Positions 12,860-24,735 are shown, numbered from the stretch's first letter. The stretch is DNA of 64,000 nt from Flaccisagitta enflata (GCA_965153355.1 OZ231128.1:682001-746000); one strand, 5' to 3'. Notes: generated by a model from the sequence alone, not told the origin. Numbers and translations: made by a program.

Positions 12860-13165
12860 AGGTTCATAGAATTCATCAGTAAACCAATACGCTTGTTCAC
12901 TGATTACTTTCTTAACTTAGCAAAAGTTTTGCTTTTACAAATCATAGAGGTCATCAGTAAACCATAACACCTGTTTACTGATTATTGTCTCAACTTAGCA
13001 AAAAGTTTTGCTTTTACAAATCATAGAGGTCATCATTAAACCATAACACCTGTTTACTGATTATTTTCTTAGATTAGCTAAAGTTTTGCTTTTACAAATC
13101 ATAGAGGTCATCAGTAAACCATTATACTTGTTCACTTATCATCGTCCCAACTTAGCCAAAAGTTT
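12860..13165 (+). repeat. ~79-bp tandem repeat, about 4 copies
   Basis: Each unit contains CATAGAGGTCATCAGTAAAC, CTGTTTACTGATTAT and TTAGCAAAAGTTTTGCTTTT. Recurrence of TCATCAGTAA at 12951, 13030 and 13108 gives the period. Each unit has a small inverted repeat (CAAAAG..CTTTTG), so single units can fold. Confidence 0.85.
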
Positions 13166-13770
13166 TGCTTATATAGATCTATCTCTCCAGAATGAGACAA
13201 AGTCCCTTCAAACAGGATAAATTTGCTTGTCCATTACTTTCATATGTCCCTTCCAATAGTGCAGGACTCAGTGCGCCCCTTAGGGTTGCTGTCGTTAAGT
13301 GGTGCTTCGAGCAATATTGGGACAATGATTAGTAATCTGATGTTATTCATCCGACAAGTGAAACTGTTGATCAACGTATGGATGCGCCATCAGTTACAGA
13401 AAGATTTGATCCTGACTCTCTAAAAGAGACTTTGTTCGTCCGTCCATCAATCTGTCCGTTGGACTGTTGGTTTGTGACGCTTCAGTTGGAAAGTGTGAAA
13501 ACGTGTATTTCAGATGCTGCGGTTGTGATTGCATGTGGGTGTGTTAGTGTGTCTAAGTGTGTTGGTGGAGGAATTTTGCGCCCCTGCCCACCCACCAGCG
13601 AAAATATTGTAACCCCGCATTACTTTAGTGCGATACTTTGTCTCCCCGAGGCTGGTGCCCAAAAAGCGAGATGATGGCGGGTTAGAAACAAGTCATCCAA
13701 GAATCGCATATGGTCAGTGGTACCCGATACCCAGGTTGGAGTGATCTGCTGAACAGTGGGAGTGAGAGCA

Positions 13771-14188
13771 GGGCAGCGGCCCTAAAGGGCCAATGTCCAG
13801 GGGTGAATTTCCAGACGTCCTGAGAGGATACATTTGAGGCCTTAAAGGCAATTTTTCATGTTATTCAATAGAAAATTTGCATTTCTTTCCATTTTGCATC
13901 AATTTTCCATGGTATTATATAGGAATTTCACATTTGTATCATTTTTTCTAAAATTTTCACATTCGGCATTACACATTTTTTTTTTTCATTTTTTCATCAA
14001 CTTTCCATATCAATCAATGCGAATTTCACATTCTTTCATTAATTTTTCATGTTATTCAATGGAAATTTCGCATTGAATAGGGCTAAAGCAGCCTCGAGCC
14101 TCTGGGGGGGGGGAGGAGACGGACAGATGGTCGGAAGGACGGAAGGGGGGACGTCTGGAAATTCACCCTTTGTGTCCTACAGGGCCCA
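13771..14188. mobile_element. Family-2 element with ATTTTCCATG array
   Basis: The left end GGGCAGCGGCCCTAAAGGGC, CAATGTCC, AGGGGTGAATTTCCAGACGT is inverted at the right (GACGTCTGGAAATTCACCCT ... GTCCTACAGGGCCC). The core has a degenerate array of ATTTCACATT/ATTTTCCATG units. The complementary text appears inside the family-2 element at 59816. Non-coding. Confidence 0.65.
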
Positions 14189-14462
14189 GAAAGAAAGAGA
14201 TGGAGGAAGTAACCAAATCTCGTATGCAAGGTAAACCTGGAGGATGATCAATATTTTTCTTCCATGGGATTCGAGTTCTTCCTCCGCGTCTACGAACAAA
14301 AGGCCGCGTTCCCTCAGCGCATGAATTAAAATAACAAACGCATCTTTTTTGTCTGTTTAACATTTGTCTACTGATATTGTGCCTGAGGTCTTTTTTGTAT
14401 TTGCTGATTCCATCTCCTATCCGATTCAATAGAATGAGTCTGACAAAACTGTGCAGCTAGAA

Positions 14463-14552
14463 TGAACATAGAAACAACATAAAAACAACATAGAAAAAAC
14501 ATAGAAACAACATAGAAACAACATAGAAACAACATAGAAACAACATAGAGCA
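14463..14552 (+). repeat. 11-bp minisatellite (AACATAGAAAC)
   Basis: About eight near-identical 11-bp units. Confidence 0.9.
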
Positions 14553-14892
14553 TAGAAAGAACGTCGAAATGAATCTGTCCAAAGAATGAGTTAGAGAACG
14601 TGGTCATTGTTTCACCACCACATCTCTGTATGAGCTTTATCTGTCGGTCTTTCAGTATTGTCAGGCTCTAATCAATAACTCCCAGTGGATCGTATTGGCC
14701 TCTGTATCCAGTCTCGTTTCCTAAAAATGCTGGGTAAAAGATTGTTTCCTTTGTGCAAACCAATTGAAGATACAAGGACTGACATAACCAAGGTCAAGAG
14801 ATGTCCTATAGATGCGTCCTCATTCGTTACAAGATGAAATAAGAGATAAGAGATGAAGAAATCAAGAGAAAAACGTCTAAATCGCGTTGAGG

Positions 14893-15335
14893 AATTCTCA
14901 CATTACAGATGGATAGATGGACAGACGGACAGACCTACCAGGGGACAAACCCTCTTAAAGGAATGCGAGGACGCATCTAAACAAGTGATGCGGGGTCACA
15001 ATATTGTTGCGGACGGATGGCCAGGGGTATCCAAACCCCAGCCTCACCCCAACCCAACCCCCAACCACATTACCACACACTCACACACACCCACACACAC
15101 AATAACAACTGCAGTATTATTTTTTTTCTTTTTTTGCGTTTTCGACTGGAGCGTGACATACCAATGGATGGACTAATGAATCAACGGACAGACCAACAGA
15201 ACGACGGACAGATGGACAAAGCCTCATATAGAGTTGCGTGTCCGCAACTAGAAACAAGGCCGGATAAAAGGTCAATACGCAGTCGCTTGCGGGTGTGCAC
15301 AGGCAGTGTGTGGGTGGGGGCTGTAATGTGGCTGG
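14893..15335 (+). mobile_element. Head-to-tail chain of three hairpin-end elements
   Basis: The first unit has a GGACAGACGGAC tract and ends ATGCG-agga-CGCAT followed by CTAA (~14970). The next begins at once with ACAAGTGATGCGGGG, carries GGACAGACC and ACGGACAGATGGAC tracts and ends GTTGCG-tgtc-CGCAAC followed by CTAG (15233-15251). A third begins immediately as AACAAGGCCGGATAAAAGG and is truncated. Junctions have essentially no spacer. Head-to-tail joining suits rolling-circle (Helitron-type) elements; no Rep/helicase is encoded. Confidence 0.6.
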
Positions 15336-15392
15336 GTAGGAGCCTTGATGTTCAAATATCGCTGTTTCAGCCGATTTCGCGTCATCCAAAAA

Positions 15393-16060
15393 GCGTCTAA
15401 AAAGAGTAGCATGGATACTGTAGTGGAGATAAATCATAACCCATATCTCTGATCTATGCCGTAGCCTGTTAATTATCTTACGATCCCAAAGAAAGTTCTT
15501 TCAATAACTCACTTTCCGGTCTCTTTCTCTCTTCTGAAGAGCGTGAAAGCGATTAAAAGAGTGGCATGGATACTATAGCGAAGATAAATTATGAGCCATA
15601 TTTCTGATCTACGTCTTAGTCTCTTAATAATCTTACGATCTTAAAGACAGTTCTCTCAACAACTCAATTTCCAGTCTCTTGCTCTCTTCTGAACAGCGTG
15701 AAAGTGACTAAAAGAGTGGCATGGATACTATAGTGAAGATAAATCATGAGCCACATTTCTGATCTACGTCTTAGTCTCTTAATAATCTTACAATCTTAAG
15801 GACAGCTCTCTCAACAACTCTCATCTGAACGGCGTGAAAGCGACTAAAAGAGTGGCATGGATACTAAAGTTAAGACAAATCATAAGCCATATCTCTGATC
15901 TAAGTCTCTTCATAATCTTGGCATGGATACTTAGGTTAAGATTAATCATAAACCATATCACTGATCTACGTCTTAGCTTCTTAATAATCTGACGATCCCA
16001 AAAACAGTTGTCTCAATAACTCAATTTCCTGTCTCTCTCTTCTGAAGAGCGTGAAAGCGA
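15393..16060 (+). repeat. ~155-bp degenerate tandem repeat, 4-5 copies
   Basis: Units share GAGTGGCATGGATACTATAG, CATATTTCTGATCTACGTC and TCTTAATAATCTTACGATC. Starts near 15405, 15561, 15716 and 15852 show the spacing and later shortening. No coding potential. Confidence 0.85.
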
Positions 16061-16133
16061 CCTAAATTTGCTTCCTCTCATTTCCTTTTCTTTGACCTGC
16101 TTTCCCCGTCCCTTTTTGCAATTCACTGTCAAG

Positions 16134-16720
16134 CCTGGCAAAGACAAAGATGAAGAGAGAGACAGAGACAATGACTCTACAACCGGCAAAGACAAAGATG
16201 AAGACAGAGACAGAGACAATGACGCTTCAACCGGCTAAGACTACAATGAAGAGAGAGAGAGACAGAGACAATGACTCTACAACCGGCAAAGACTAAGATG
16301 AAGAGAGAGACAGAGACAATGACTCTACAACCGGCAAAGACTAAGATGAAGAGAGAGACAGAGACAATGACTCTACAACCGGCAAAGACAAAGATGAAGA
16401 GAGAGACAGAGACAATGACTCTACAACCGGCAAAGACTAAGATGAAGAGAGAGACAGAGACAATGACTCTACAACCGGCAAAGACAAAGATGAAGAGAGA
16501 GACAGAGACAATGACTCTACAACCGGCAAAGACTAAGATGAAGAGAAAGACATAGACAATGACTCTACAACCGGCAAAGACAACGATGAAGAGAAAGACA
16601 GAGACAATGACTCTACAAATGGCAAAGACGAAGATGAAGAGAGAGACAGAGACAATGACTCTACAAACGGCCAAGACTAAGATGCAGAGAGAGACAGAGA
16701 CAATGACTCTACTACGCGAA
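16134..16720 (+). repeat. 48-bp minisatellite, ~12 copies
   Basis: Unit: ATGAAGAGAGAGACAGAGAC, AATGACTCTACAACCGGCAAAG, with ACTAAG/ACAAAG variants alternating irregularly. Because 48 is divisible by three, both strands stay open (a repeated 16-residue translation). This is not evidence of a protein. One orphan unit lies at ~17148-17182, beyond an inserted element. Confidence 0.95.
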
Positions 16721-16723
16721 TTT

Positions 16724-17114
16724 AAAAAAAAAGACGCACTTTTGAAAGGTTGATAAAGCCATTGAAACTTATAAAAATATATCAAAATTCTAGGTGGTTA
16801 AAAAGCCCTTGGAAAATACTTTCATTTGGCGCCAATCTGGTATTTCCATCTTTTTTTGTTTGGATATGGCATTAGTTTGAGTAAAAACTTTGCTGATTTC
16901 CATTTTGCAGTTGCATAGAAAAAAGTGTGTTTTAGCAAAATGGTCCTTCACTTTAACTAGCTCTAGTTCCTAAACGGCTAAAGTTACAGAGCTGGGATTG
17001 GTCTAGAATGAAAAATCTTTTAAAAATCTTTAAAATCACTTTGACTAATATATATTTGTAGAACTTTTTGATTCTATTTTTTAAAAAATACAAAGGTGCG
17101 TCTTTTTTTTTTTT
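16724..17114. mobile_element. GACGCAC-ended element inserted in the 48-bp array
   Basis: Ends are inverted: AAAAAAAAAGACGCACTTT on the left, and AAAGGTGCGTCTTTTTTTTT on the right. The element separates the main 48-bp array from a single orphan unit at ~17148-17182, so it inserted into the array. The interior contains CATTTGGCGCCAATCTGGTA, shared with the truncated copy near 10880. No coding region. Confidence 0.6.
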
Positions 17115-17226
17115 ATTTGCGTTGTACACTTGGCGAAAACTACAATGAAGAGAGAGAGACAGAGACAATGACTCTACAACCGTCACGTTACTGTCATAAT
17201 TTTGTCACCTTTGGCGAATTCGGCAA

Positions 17227-17369
17227 AACAAGGCCGAATACACGGCAATCCAGTCGCAGGCGGTTGGGCAGGAGCAATGATGCAAAAACCGATCGTGATT
17301 CAAGTTATTTCGGATGGACTGACCGACGGACCAACACAGCAAATTGTAAAGTCGCATGTCCGCGACTAA
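17227..17369 (+). mobile_element. Hairpin-end element, compact 143-bp copy
   Basis: Starts AACAAGGCCGAATACACGGC, continues CAATCCAGTCGCAGGCGGTTGGGCAGGAGCA in family order, has GGACTGACCGACGGACC and ends GTCGC-atgtcc-GCGAC followed by TAA. The AACAAGG start and hairpin end match the copies at 48011, 61541 and 62092. Confidence 0.65.
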
Positions 17370-19194
17370 AAACCGTTATAAACTGCGTCGTCGTCAAGTC
17401 TTTCATTTCAGTTTTAATCGGTTTAAAACTGAACAACATTAACTTAAGAATTTCAGGCATGTTTGCAATTTAATTTTTGCCCTTTCTCTTCTATAAGAGG
17501 TCACCCCTGGAAGATGGGCCCCACATCAAGAAGTGGGAAAGCATCACCTTCATATCCATCCTTCAAGCCATCCATCCATCTTCAGTGCTAATATTAGTAA
17601 GCGGACACGTAACTTGTCAAGTTAGTGAAATTTATTGTTGGAAAACTGTCTTTTCTCCGTACAAGAATGAGTTTGATATACATCGCTTAGCTGGTGTCTG
17701 CTTGTTTTTTAGCAGAATTTGTGTATGAACATGCATAAGCATACCAGAACACACCTCAGACGATGAGAAAATGTTGAAAAAAAATGAAGAAAATTAAGCT
17801 ACGCAATCCATAGAAATTTTGAAATATCCTCTCAACTTAAAACTCGCAGAAGGGGGTCTCAATATAATTGCATTTGTGAGTTTCAGACATATATGATAGA
17901 ATATACCAAATACTTTCTGAGGCTGTTTTCAAAAAATATTTTCTCTGCTGCGCTCCCCTTGTAGCAATCGCATGTTTTCATCGCATATAAGCATAAAAAT
18001 TATTCTGCAGCTAAACAGCTTCAGAGGGAAGTTCACTGCAACAAACAATTTTTTGGACCTCCTTTCTGTTTGATAATCATTGCCTAATTATTAAAATAAC
18101 TGAACTCGGTTGATATTTTGTTGAACATATACTTTAAGAACTGCTTAATTAAGCCCATTTTGACAAAATTTTCCTATTTAGTGACATAGAAGTCTTAGGT
18201 ATCCTCTCACTACTAATATGTCGTGCCATTGCTTATTTATCATTCTTATTCACATTGTTCTTTTCTTAAGTCGGTGGTCAAAGGGTGATAAAAGGGGGAA
18301 CCGTTTTAGGCCGAATTTCGGACTAGAGTTAAGACTGAAACCACTATACTCTGATTTTGACTTGAGTGGAATGAAGTAGAACATCCCTCATCTTTTATTC
18401 TGACTAAAGTGGTTTTTGTTTTTACTTACTTATGGGAATAGTAAAATTCTGGTTATCTTTATCTCTGGTTTATCCTTTATTTTCTCAAATTCTAAACTTT
18501 TTTTCTCTGTTGAGCTTCACTTTTTTTTAAATCACTTTTTTACCTATTCCAAATCAGTGAAATCTTGAAATTCAATATTAGAATAAAACAATTAATTATG
18601 AAAAATAATCTAGGAATGAAAAAAAATCGCTTTTTGTCTTTTCCTGTTTCAATATTTTAGGAATTTAAAAGGATATAATAATTTTTTGAAAAAATAAAAA
18701 GTATACCTTTTTTGGAGAATTTTCTTCTTAAGATTTTCAAAACTTAACAACTATAGATTGTATATAAAGATTACATAAAAAAGATTGAAGAGTGATGCAA
18801 ATTATATCTAAATAAGGCCCAAGAAAACTTTCTTTTTGAGGTTGATTTAAAAACCAGACTAGTTAGAAGGGGCAGTTAGAGTTCCAAACCACTCAAGTCC
18901 GATTCTGCCTTCAGTGGTTAGGGAGCTTACTGCCCTCATACTCAAATGAGGATTCGGCCTTTAGTGCCCTCCTCGATGAAAGTAGGTCTATTTTGGTTTT
19001 GTCCCTGGTCTAATCATCTACCATCTCTCTTAAAAGGCCCTTCTCATCTGATGAAAGTGAGTACAACCGGACTTAGAACTCATTTCTGCTCATCATAAAC
19101 GAGTGTCAACAACCTTTCATGGTCGCGAGGCTGCTTTGGTGGAAGGTTGTTCACATGGGAAGGCGGATGACGTTGTGAGCTGGTGATATGAGTA
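17370..19194. other. Unannotated spacer
   Basis: About 1.8 kb, increasingly AT-rich, without a recognised gene, terminus or array. A frame at 17477-17728 has no domain-like motif and is not called. Confidence 0.4.
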
Positions 19195-19196
19195 TA

Positions 19197-19885
19197 CAGT
19201 GGCAATCCGATATAACGGTCTTGAAGGGACTGGGGAATTTTGGTTGTTAAATCCGAGTGTTGTTAAATCGAATCACTAATTTTTTTTATATTTTTTTTAT
19301 AAAAAGGTTGAAGTAAAATCAAATAGGCAAACATGTGCCTTTGCAGTGATTGTGCATTTGTGCAATTAGCAAACAGAGTAACAGATTTACAGATATAGCC
19401 TCCAATAGGCCTACTTTGATATATTCACAAAAGATTATCACCTGAAAATACTTTTACTGTTTAGCAAGGTTAAAAAATACTACAATAATTAAAGAAAAAT
19501 CGATTTTGGCTCAAATCATTCTTAACAAAATTAATAACAGATGTCCATTTGTGTTCCACTATCTATACTTTTTATTTATATTCTGCGCATTTAGATAATC
19601 TTTTAGTTCAAATTTTTCAAGTTTTTATGACATTAAATATTGGCTGAATGATTCATCAGAAAAAAAATTATTAAAAATTATATATTGATGTCCTTAAATC
19701 AGATGTAAATTTTCCATGGGACTTAAAAATAGAGCCTGTAAATCAGGTTTGGCTGTTAAATCAGGTGTTGTTAAATCAGAAAAAATAAACATTTTAAAAA
19801 CCTATAAAATTTTTGGACATACGCATCATGGTTGCTAAATCAGAAGTGCTGTTAAATCAGGTGCCGGTAAGGAAGTAGTCCACTG
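19197..19885. mobile_element. pogo/Tigger-like MITE with TA duplication
   Basis: Left end CAGTGGCAATCCGATATAAC then GG; right end finishes GTCCACTG. TA is present immediately outside both (19195-19196, 19886-19887). The CAGTNNAANCC...TATAACGG form is characteristic of pogo/Tigger elements of the Tc1/mariner superfamily. Subterminal GTTAAATC repeats occur near both ends (19249-19270 and 19745-19862). No DDE transposase frame is present. Confidence 0.75.
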
Positions 19886-20099
19886 TAGTTCCATCCGTTT
19901 TATCATTATAATCAACCAACTTTCCTCCATAAAACGTTCATGTCTCTCACCATACGACAAACTCTCTACTCTCTCTCTCTCTCTCTCTCATTCTCTTAGT
20001 CTCTTAGTCTAACATACCTTAGTCTCAGATTGATTCTTTTGTAGAATTTTGATGAGCCGTAATTGGCGATTAAAGTGAGGTTTCTCGAAGGCCGTCGAA

Positions 20100-20535
20100 G
20101 TGTGAGGTAACTCTTTGGTAAGTAAACCTGCACAAAGAAATTAAGAAGAGTGTGAGTAAACAAGGCCGTCAGACAGAGAGATAACTCTTTGGTAAGTAAA
20201 CCTGCATGAAGATAGTACGGTGAGGTAACTCTTTGGTAAGTAAACCTGCACAAAGAAAAATTGGTGAGGTAACTTTTTGGCAAATAAACCTGTACAAAGA
20301 AAGAACAGTGATGACCTCAATGGTGAGTAAACCTGAACAAAGAACGAACATTGAGGTAACTCTTTAGAAAGTAAGCCTGCCCAAAAAATTTTAAAAAAGC
20401 ATAAGTAAATAGGGCCGACTAACAGTGAGGTAACTCTTTGGTAAATAAACCTGCCCAAACAAAACAAAACATAACAAAAATGAGGTAACTCGTTGGTAAG
20501 TAAACTTGCACAAAGAAATTGGAAAGAGTGTGAGT
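20100..20535 (+). repeat. Irregular tandem repeat of a GAGGTAACTCTTTGGTAAG unit
   Basis: About nine copies of GTGAGGTAACTCTTTGGTAA, GTAAACCTGCACAAAGAAA occur at variable spacing with short linkers. The embedded GTAAGTAAA resembles splice donors but is part of the repeat. Confidence 0.9.
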
Positions 20536-20577
20536 AAAACAACAGTTAATCATGAGAAAGACAAAAGAAGAAATAAT

Positions 20578-20938
20578 CAAGGCCAACACCCATAAGTCGC
20601 GTGCATGACTTAGATGAATTACAAAGACTTGAATTGACATTAAATGACTCAAAATGACTTGAAACGATTTATAAAGGCATAATATGATGTAAAATCATTA
20701 AAATGACCAAATTGACCTAATTGACTTAAGTGACCTGATATGACTTAAATCTACTTAAGATGACTTAGAATGGATTAGAATAACTTAGAATGACTAAAAA
20801 TAACTAAAAATGACCTATAATGACTAGAAATGACTTAAAGTAAAAAAAAAAAAAGTTTGACCAACTTATGGACCAACGGACCGATGGACGGACGGACAAA
20901 GCGGGTTGAAGAGTCGGGTGCACGCGACAAAAAAAAGC
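20578..20938 (+). mobile_element. Hairpin-end element with AATGACTTA array
   Basis: Starts CAAGGCCAACACCCATAAGT, CGCGTGC; contains degenerate AATGACTTA units; then GGACCGATGGACGGACGGAC, AAAGCGGGTTGAAGAGTCGG and the end GGTGCACGCGACAAAAA. It is the short version of the copies at 36525 and 56130. The terminal hairpin is partly degraded. Confidence 0.7.
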
Positions 20939-21065
20939 AGAATGAGACGAGATGAGGTGAGTTAAGGAATAAGGATTACGAGATCTAACGAGCCCCTGGA
21001 TAAAGAGAAAAAGAGAGAAAAGTATTACATGAATACAGATATTGCGGAGAGGAGGCACAACAAGA

Positions 21066-21068
<3 letters not shown>

Positions 21069-21161
<93 letters not shown>
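21069..21161 (+). repeat. (AG)n microsatellite
   Basis: Near-perfect AG repeat of about 92 bp. Confidence 0.97.
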
Positions 21162-21162
<1 letters not shown>

Positions 21163-21309
21163 GGACATACAGACAAAGAGACAGGCTGCAAATCCGGAGA
21201 AATGACAGTCACCAGAATAAGTCTTGGGATGAGATGGTTAGCAGGTGCGCGGGAGCAGATGCAATTAATTAGCAGTCATCAAAGGCAGCCAAGCTTTCAA
21301 CGCCGCCAA

Positions 21310-22200
21310 TGAGAAGACCATGAAGGCGATGAAAACAACGACAAGGACAACGATACAGAGGACCACGACGGCGATGACAACAGCGACAATGAAGACGATA
21401 CAGACGACCACAATGGCGATGACAACAGCGAAAATGAAGACGATACAGACGACCACGATGGTGATAACAACAAAGAAAATGAAGACGATACACACGACCA
21501 AAATGGCGATGACAACAACAACAATGAAGACGATACAGACGACCACGATGGTGATAACAACAAAGAAAATGAAGACGATACAGACGACCACAATGGCGAT
21601 GACAACAACAACAATGAAGACGATACAGACGACCACGATGGTGATAACAAGCAGAAAATGAAGACGATACAACGACCCTCAATGATACCACGATAATGAA
21701 GACGATATAGGACCTCAATGGCGATGAGCAACGTAATGAAGACGAATACAGAACCACAATGGCGATGACAACAACGACAATGAAGACGATACAGACGACC
21801 ACAATGGCGATGACAACAACGACAATGAAGACGATACAGACGACCACGATGGCGATGACAACAACGAGAATGAAGACGATAGACGACCTCAATGGCGATG
21901 ACAACAACGACAATGAAGACGATACAGACGACCACAATGGCGATGACAACAACGACAATGAAGACGATACAGACGACCACAATGGCGATGACAACAACAA
22001 CAATGAAGATGATACAGACAACCACGATGGCGATGACAACAACGACAATGATAGACAACCTCAATGGCGATTACAATGACGATGATGAAGAAAATAATGA
22101 AGACGACAATGATAATCACCACAATAAAGACAACCAAAACAACCACGATGACGGTGACAACAACGATAATGAAGACAACCACGAGGACGACGATGCAGAC
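21310..22200 (+). repeat. 45-bp minisatellite, ~18 diverged copies
   Basis: Unit: ATGAAGACGATACAGACGAC, CACAATGGCGATGACAACAACGACA. The period of 45 keeps several frames open: Met/Thr-rich and Asp/Asn-rich on the plus strand, Val/Ile/Phe-rich on the minus strand. Small indels at 21670-21760 and 21880-21895 shift the frame, as expected without coding constraint. The array decays into irregular GAC/AAC text and then a GAT tract. Confidence 0.9.
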
Positions 22201-22226
22201 GCCAGACGACCGTGATGGCAATTGAC

Positions 22227-22227
<1 letters not shown>

Positions 22228-22274
<47 letters not shown>

Positions 22275-22284
22275 AATGATGATA

Positions 22285-22346
<62 letters not shown>
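22228..22346 (+). repeat. (GAT)n microsatellite
   Basis: About 40 GAT units with two GATAAT interruptions. It directly follows the 45-bp minisatellite and may have grown from its GATGA motifs. Confidence 0.96.
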
Positions 22347-22347
<1 letters not shown>

Positions 22348-22429
22348 GTTATAAAAGGGCACAATCAAAAAATAAGCAACACGAACAAAAACAGACGGAG
22401 GATTGAAGTAAAAAACCAAGTAGGCCAAG

Positions 22430-22526
22430 TAGGCCTTTAGGTGCGCCGGGTGGATCGTAAAAGGTTTGCGTGACCAACCAACCGATCAACGGACATGACC
22501 AGATATAGAGGTGCGTTGACGCACCT
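22430..22526 (+). mobile_element. Hairpin-end element fragment with perfect AGGTGCGT stem
   Basis: Contains GACCAACCAACCGATCAACG and ends AGGTGCGT-TG-ACGCACCT (22509-22526), a perfect 8-bp stem. Its position after a GACC/CCGA tract matches the terminal hairpin of family 1, with a different stem sequence. Confidence 0.45.
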
Positions 22527-22769
22527 GCAAACATGACCTTAAATTAATGTCGACGCGTCTGCAAGGAGAAACATGGCAACGCTGTTGATGGCAGATAATT
22601 TGATTAATCCCGAATGAAAATCGTTAAAATCGCAGAATCGACGAGGGAATTTTTAGGGGAAATTGAGGGATAATTAGATTCCGCGAGCAAAAGCAGCTAG
22701 CAGGCTTTAGCAAGGCCGTAAAAGGAGGAGATACAAATCAGGTTGAGCCAGCTAGTACTAGTAGTGGTA

Positions 22770-22912
22770 GGTTCGTCTTTTAGATCGTCACAGGTTCACG
22801 GGACCGACCGACCAACAGATCAACTGAACAACCGAACGACCGACCAACCGAACAATCAACCAGCCAACCAACCGACCAACCGAACAACTGATGTCGAGGT
22901 GCCTTAAAAAAA
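22770..22912 (+). mobile_element. Element fragment with (GACC/AACC)n tract
   Basis: A degenerate GACCGACCGACCAAC tract (22800-22890) is followed by TGATGTCGAGGTGCCTTAAAAA, in the position of the family-1 terminus, but without a clear stem. The 5' end was not recognised. Confidence 0.35.
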
Positions 22913-23335
22913 AAACAATAAAAAAGACCCTCTAAACAAGGAAATAAACAGCAACAATACAAAAAGAAAATAAAAACAAAATTAGTAAAAACAAAACTGG
23001 AAAAATTGAAATGAAAAAAGAATAAGAAAAAAGAATAAGATAATAGAAAAAAAAATAGAAAAAAAAAGAAGAAAGAGAAAAACAAAGACCAACTGACCAA
23101 CCGATGCAATGTAGATAGGAAATTCGAATATCAGAGGCATGGATAAGAAAAAAAAAGGTATCAAAAGAAAGGAAAACGAGTACGGAAACAACGGCCCTCC
23201 ACATATCGTTGTTCACGCCCCCTAGCCATGACCCTTGCCTCAAGAAAGGAAAAAAAAAGAAACGACCTGAAAAAAACAAGGGCAAGTAGGCCAACGATGC
23301 GTCCTCTGTTAATGAATGTCTCTTTTGAATAAATT

Positions 23336-23515
23336 AATGAATGAATGAATGAATGAATGAATGAAGGAATGAATGAATGAATGAATGAATGAATGAATGA
23401 ATGAATGAACGAATGTATGAATGAATGAATGAATGAATGAATGAATGAATGAATGAATGAATGAATGAATGAAGGAGTGAAGGAGTGAATGAATGAATGA
23501 ATGAATGAATGATGT
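23336..23515 (+). repeat. (GAAT)n microsatellite, ~180 bp
   Basis: ATGA tetranucleotide repeat with a few GAAG/GAAC variants. The Ser/Phe/Ile/His-rich minus-strand frame here is the repeat in translation. Confidence 0.96.
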
Positions 23516-23585
23516 CTTGTAAAAGAAATAGATGCATTTCTAATGAAAAAAACTTCAGATTTTGCAAATTAAGCATATGTTTCAC

Positions 23586-23656
23586 GGAAAGACTAACTAA
23601 CCAATCATTGGACAGACATGACCATTCATAGGGATGCAAGGACGCGTCTAAAAAGG
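23586..23656 (+). mobile_element. Hairpin-end element 3' fragment (GGACGCGTCTAAAA)
   Basis: GACTAACTAACCAATCATTGG, then GGACAGACATGACC, leads to GATGC-AAGGACGC-GTCTAAAAAGG. The GACGCRTCTAAA end recurs at ~10912, 14965, 23293, 30139 and 30507, marking a subfamily terminus. Confidence 0.45.
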
Positions 23657-23770
23657 AAAAAAAAGAAGGAAGAAGGAATAAAAGAAGGAAAATGACCATT
23701 GAAGAGGAAAAAAAATATGGATCGGAAAAAAAGAAAGACGTTGGCCGTGAGAGGTGTTTGGTCATCAACT

Positions 23771-23866
23771 TGAGCCTATGCCCGCCGGCAATTGGCATTA
23801 CCTTGAGCTTGTGCCCGCCGGCAATTGGCATTACCTTGAGCTTGTGCCCGCCTGAAATGGGCATTG
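23771..23866 (+). repeat. 36-bp minisatellite, 3 copies
   Basis: Units of TTGAGCTTGTGCCCGCCGGC, AATTGGCATTACC. The minus-strand frame through it continues to 24194 as an acidic Glu/Asp/Arg-rich stretch. That frame also enters the GAAT repeat, has no recognised domain, and is not called as a gene. Confidence 0.85.
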
Positions 23867-24478
23867 ACGATTTTCGAATCGCCATTTTGAATAATTCCTC
23901 TTCTGCTTCGTGTCGAGTTTCATCCTCATCCTCTTCTTCTTCCTCCTTCTCATCATCATTCCTTCGCTCATCATTCTCATTTTGCTCAGCCCTCCTCCGC
24001 TCATTCACCTCACCTTCCCCGTCCTCCTCATCCTTACCCGCCTCACCCGCCATCACCATCATCGCGTTATTCAGTCTTTTAGACGCTCCGATTCTCAAAA
24101 AAAGATTTCTCCGCTTATCTCCACCGCCATCATCATCATCTTTTTTGTCTTCGCTTTTCTCTCCTATTTGCCTTCTTACGTGGTCTTCCTCCATCTTTTC
24201 GTTTATCTCTTCTTCTTTTTTTCTTTCTTTTCTTATTTTTGTTGCTTATGTTGTTTACCAACAAAATCGTTAAACCCGCCTTTGGCAATCTGCTCGCCGC
24301 TGCTGCCGCTAATTACTGTCACAATATCACTATTACCACATTACTACTCACCACGCCCACCACACTACCACCCCCACCACCTCACCCCCTTCCTCCTGCT
24401 GACGTTAACCCATGAAATTTTCTACCGCATGGTGTTGACGTGACGTTCACATTCAACCCCGTACAGTCTCCCCGCTGG

Positions 24479-24556
24479 TTGCTGCTGCTGCTGCTGTTGC
24501 TGTTGCTGTTGCTGGCAGCAGTGTTGCTGCTGCTGCTGTTGTTGTTGTTGTTGTTG
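24479..24556 (+). repeat. (GCT)n/(GTT)n trinucleotide tract
   Basis: Interleaved GCT and GTT units, two blocks separated by GGCAGCAGT. Confidence 0.93.
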
Positions 24557-24653
24557 CAGATGATGAGCTATATGTTGTAAATGAAAATACTTATATATTT
24601 ATGTTGAACTTAGGTGGATATCAGCACCAATGAGATCATCTGTACCTTACAAA

Positions 24654-24655
<2 letters not shown>

Positions 24656-24735
<80 letters not shown>

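Noticed and set aside
21269-22064. Frames of 255-259 codons, Val/Ile-rich on minus; Asp/Asn-rich on plus (possible acidic shell-type protein)
   Set aside because: A 45-bp minisatellite keeps several frames open at once; indels break each frame and there is no signal peptide or flanking exon.
23867-24194. Acidic Glu/Asp/Arg-rich minus-strand frame of ~110 codons
   Set aside because: Low-complexity, runs on into 36-bp and GAAT repeats; no domain. A real low-complexity exon cannot be fully excluded.
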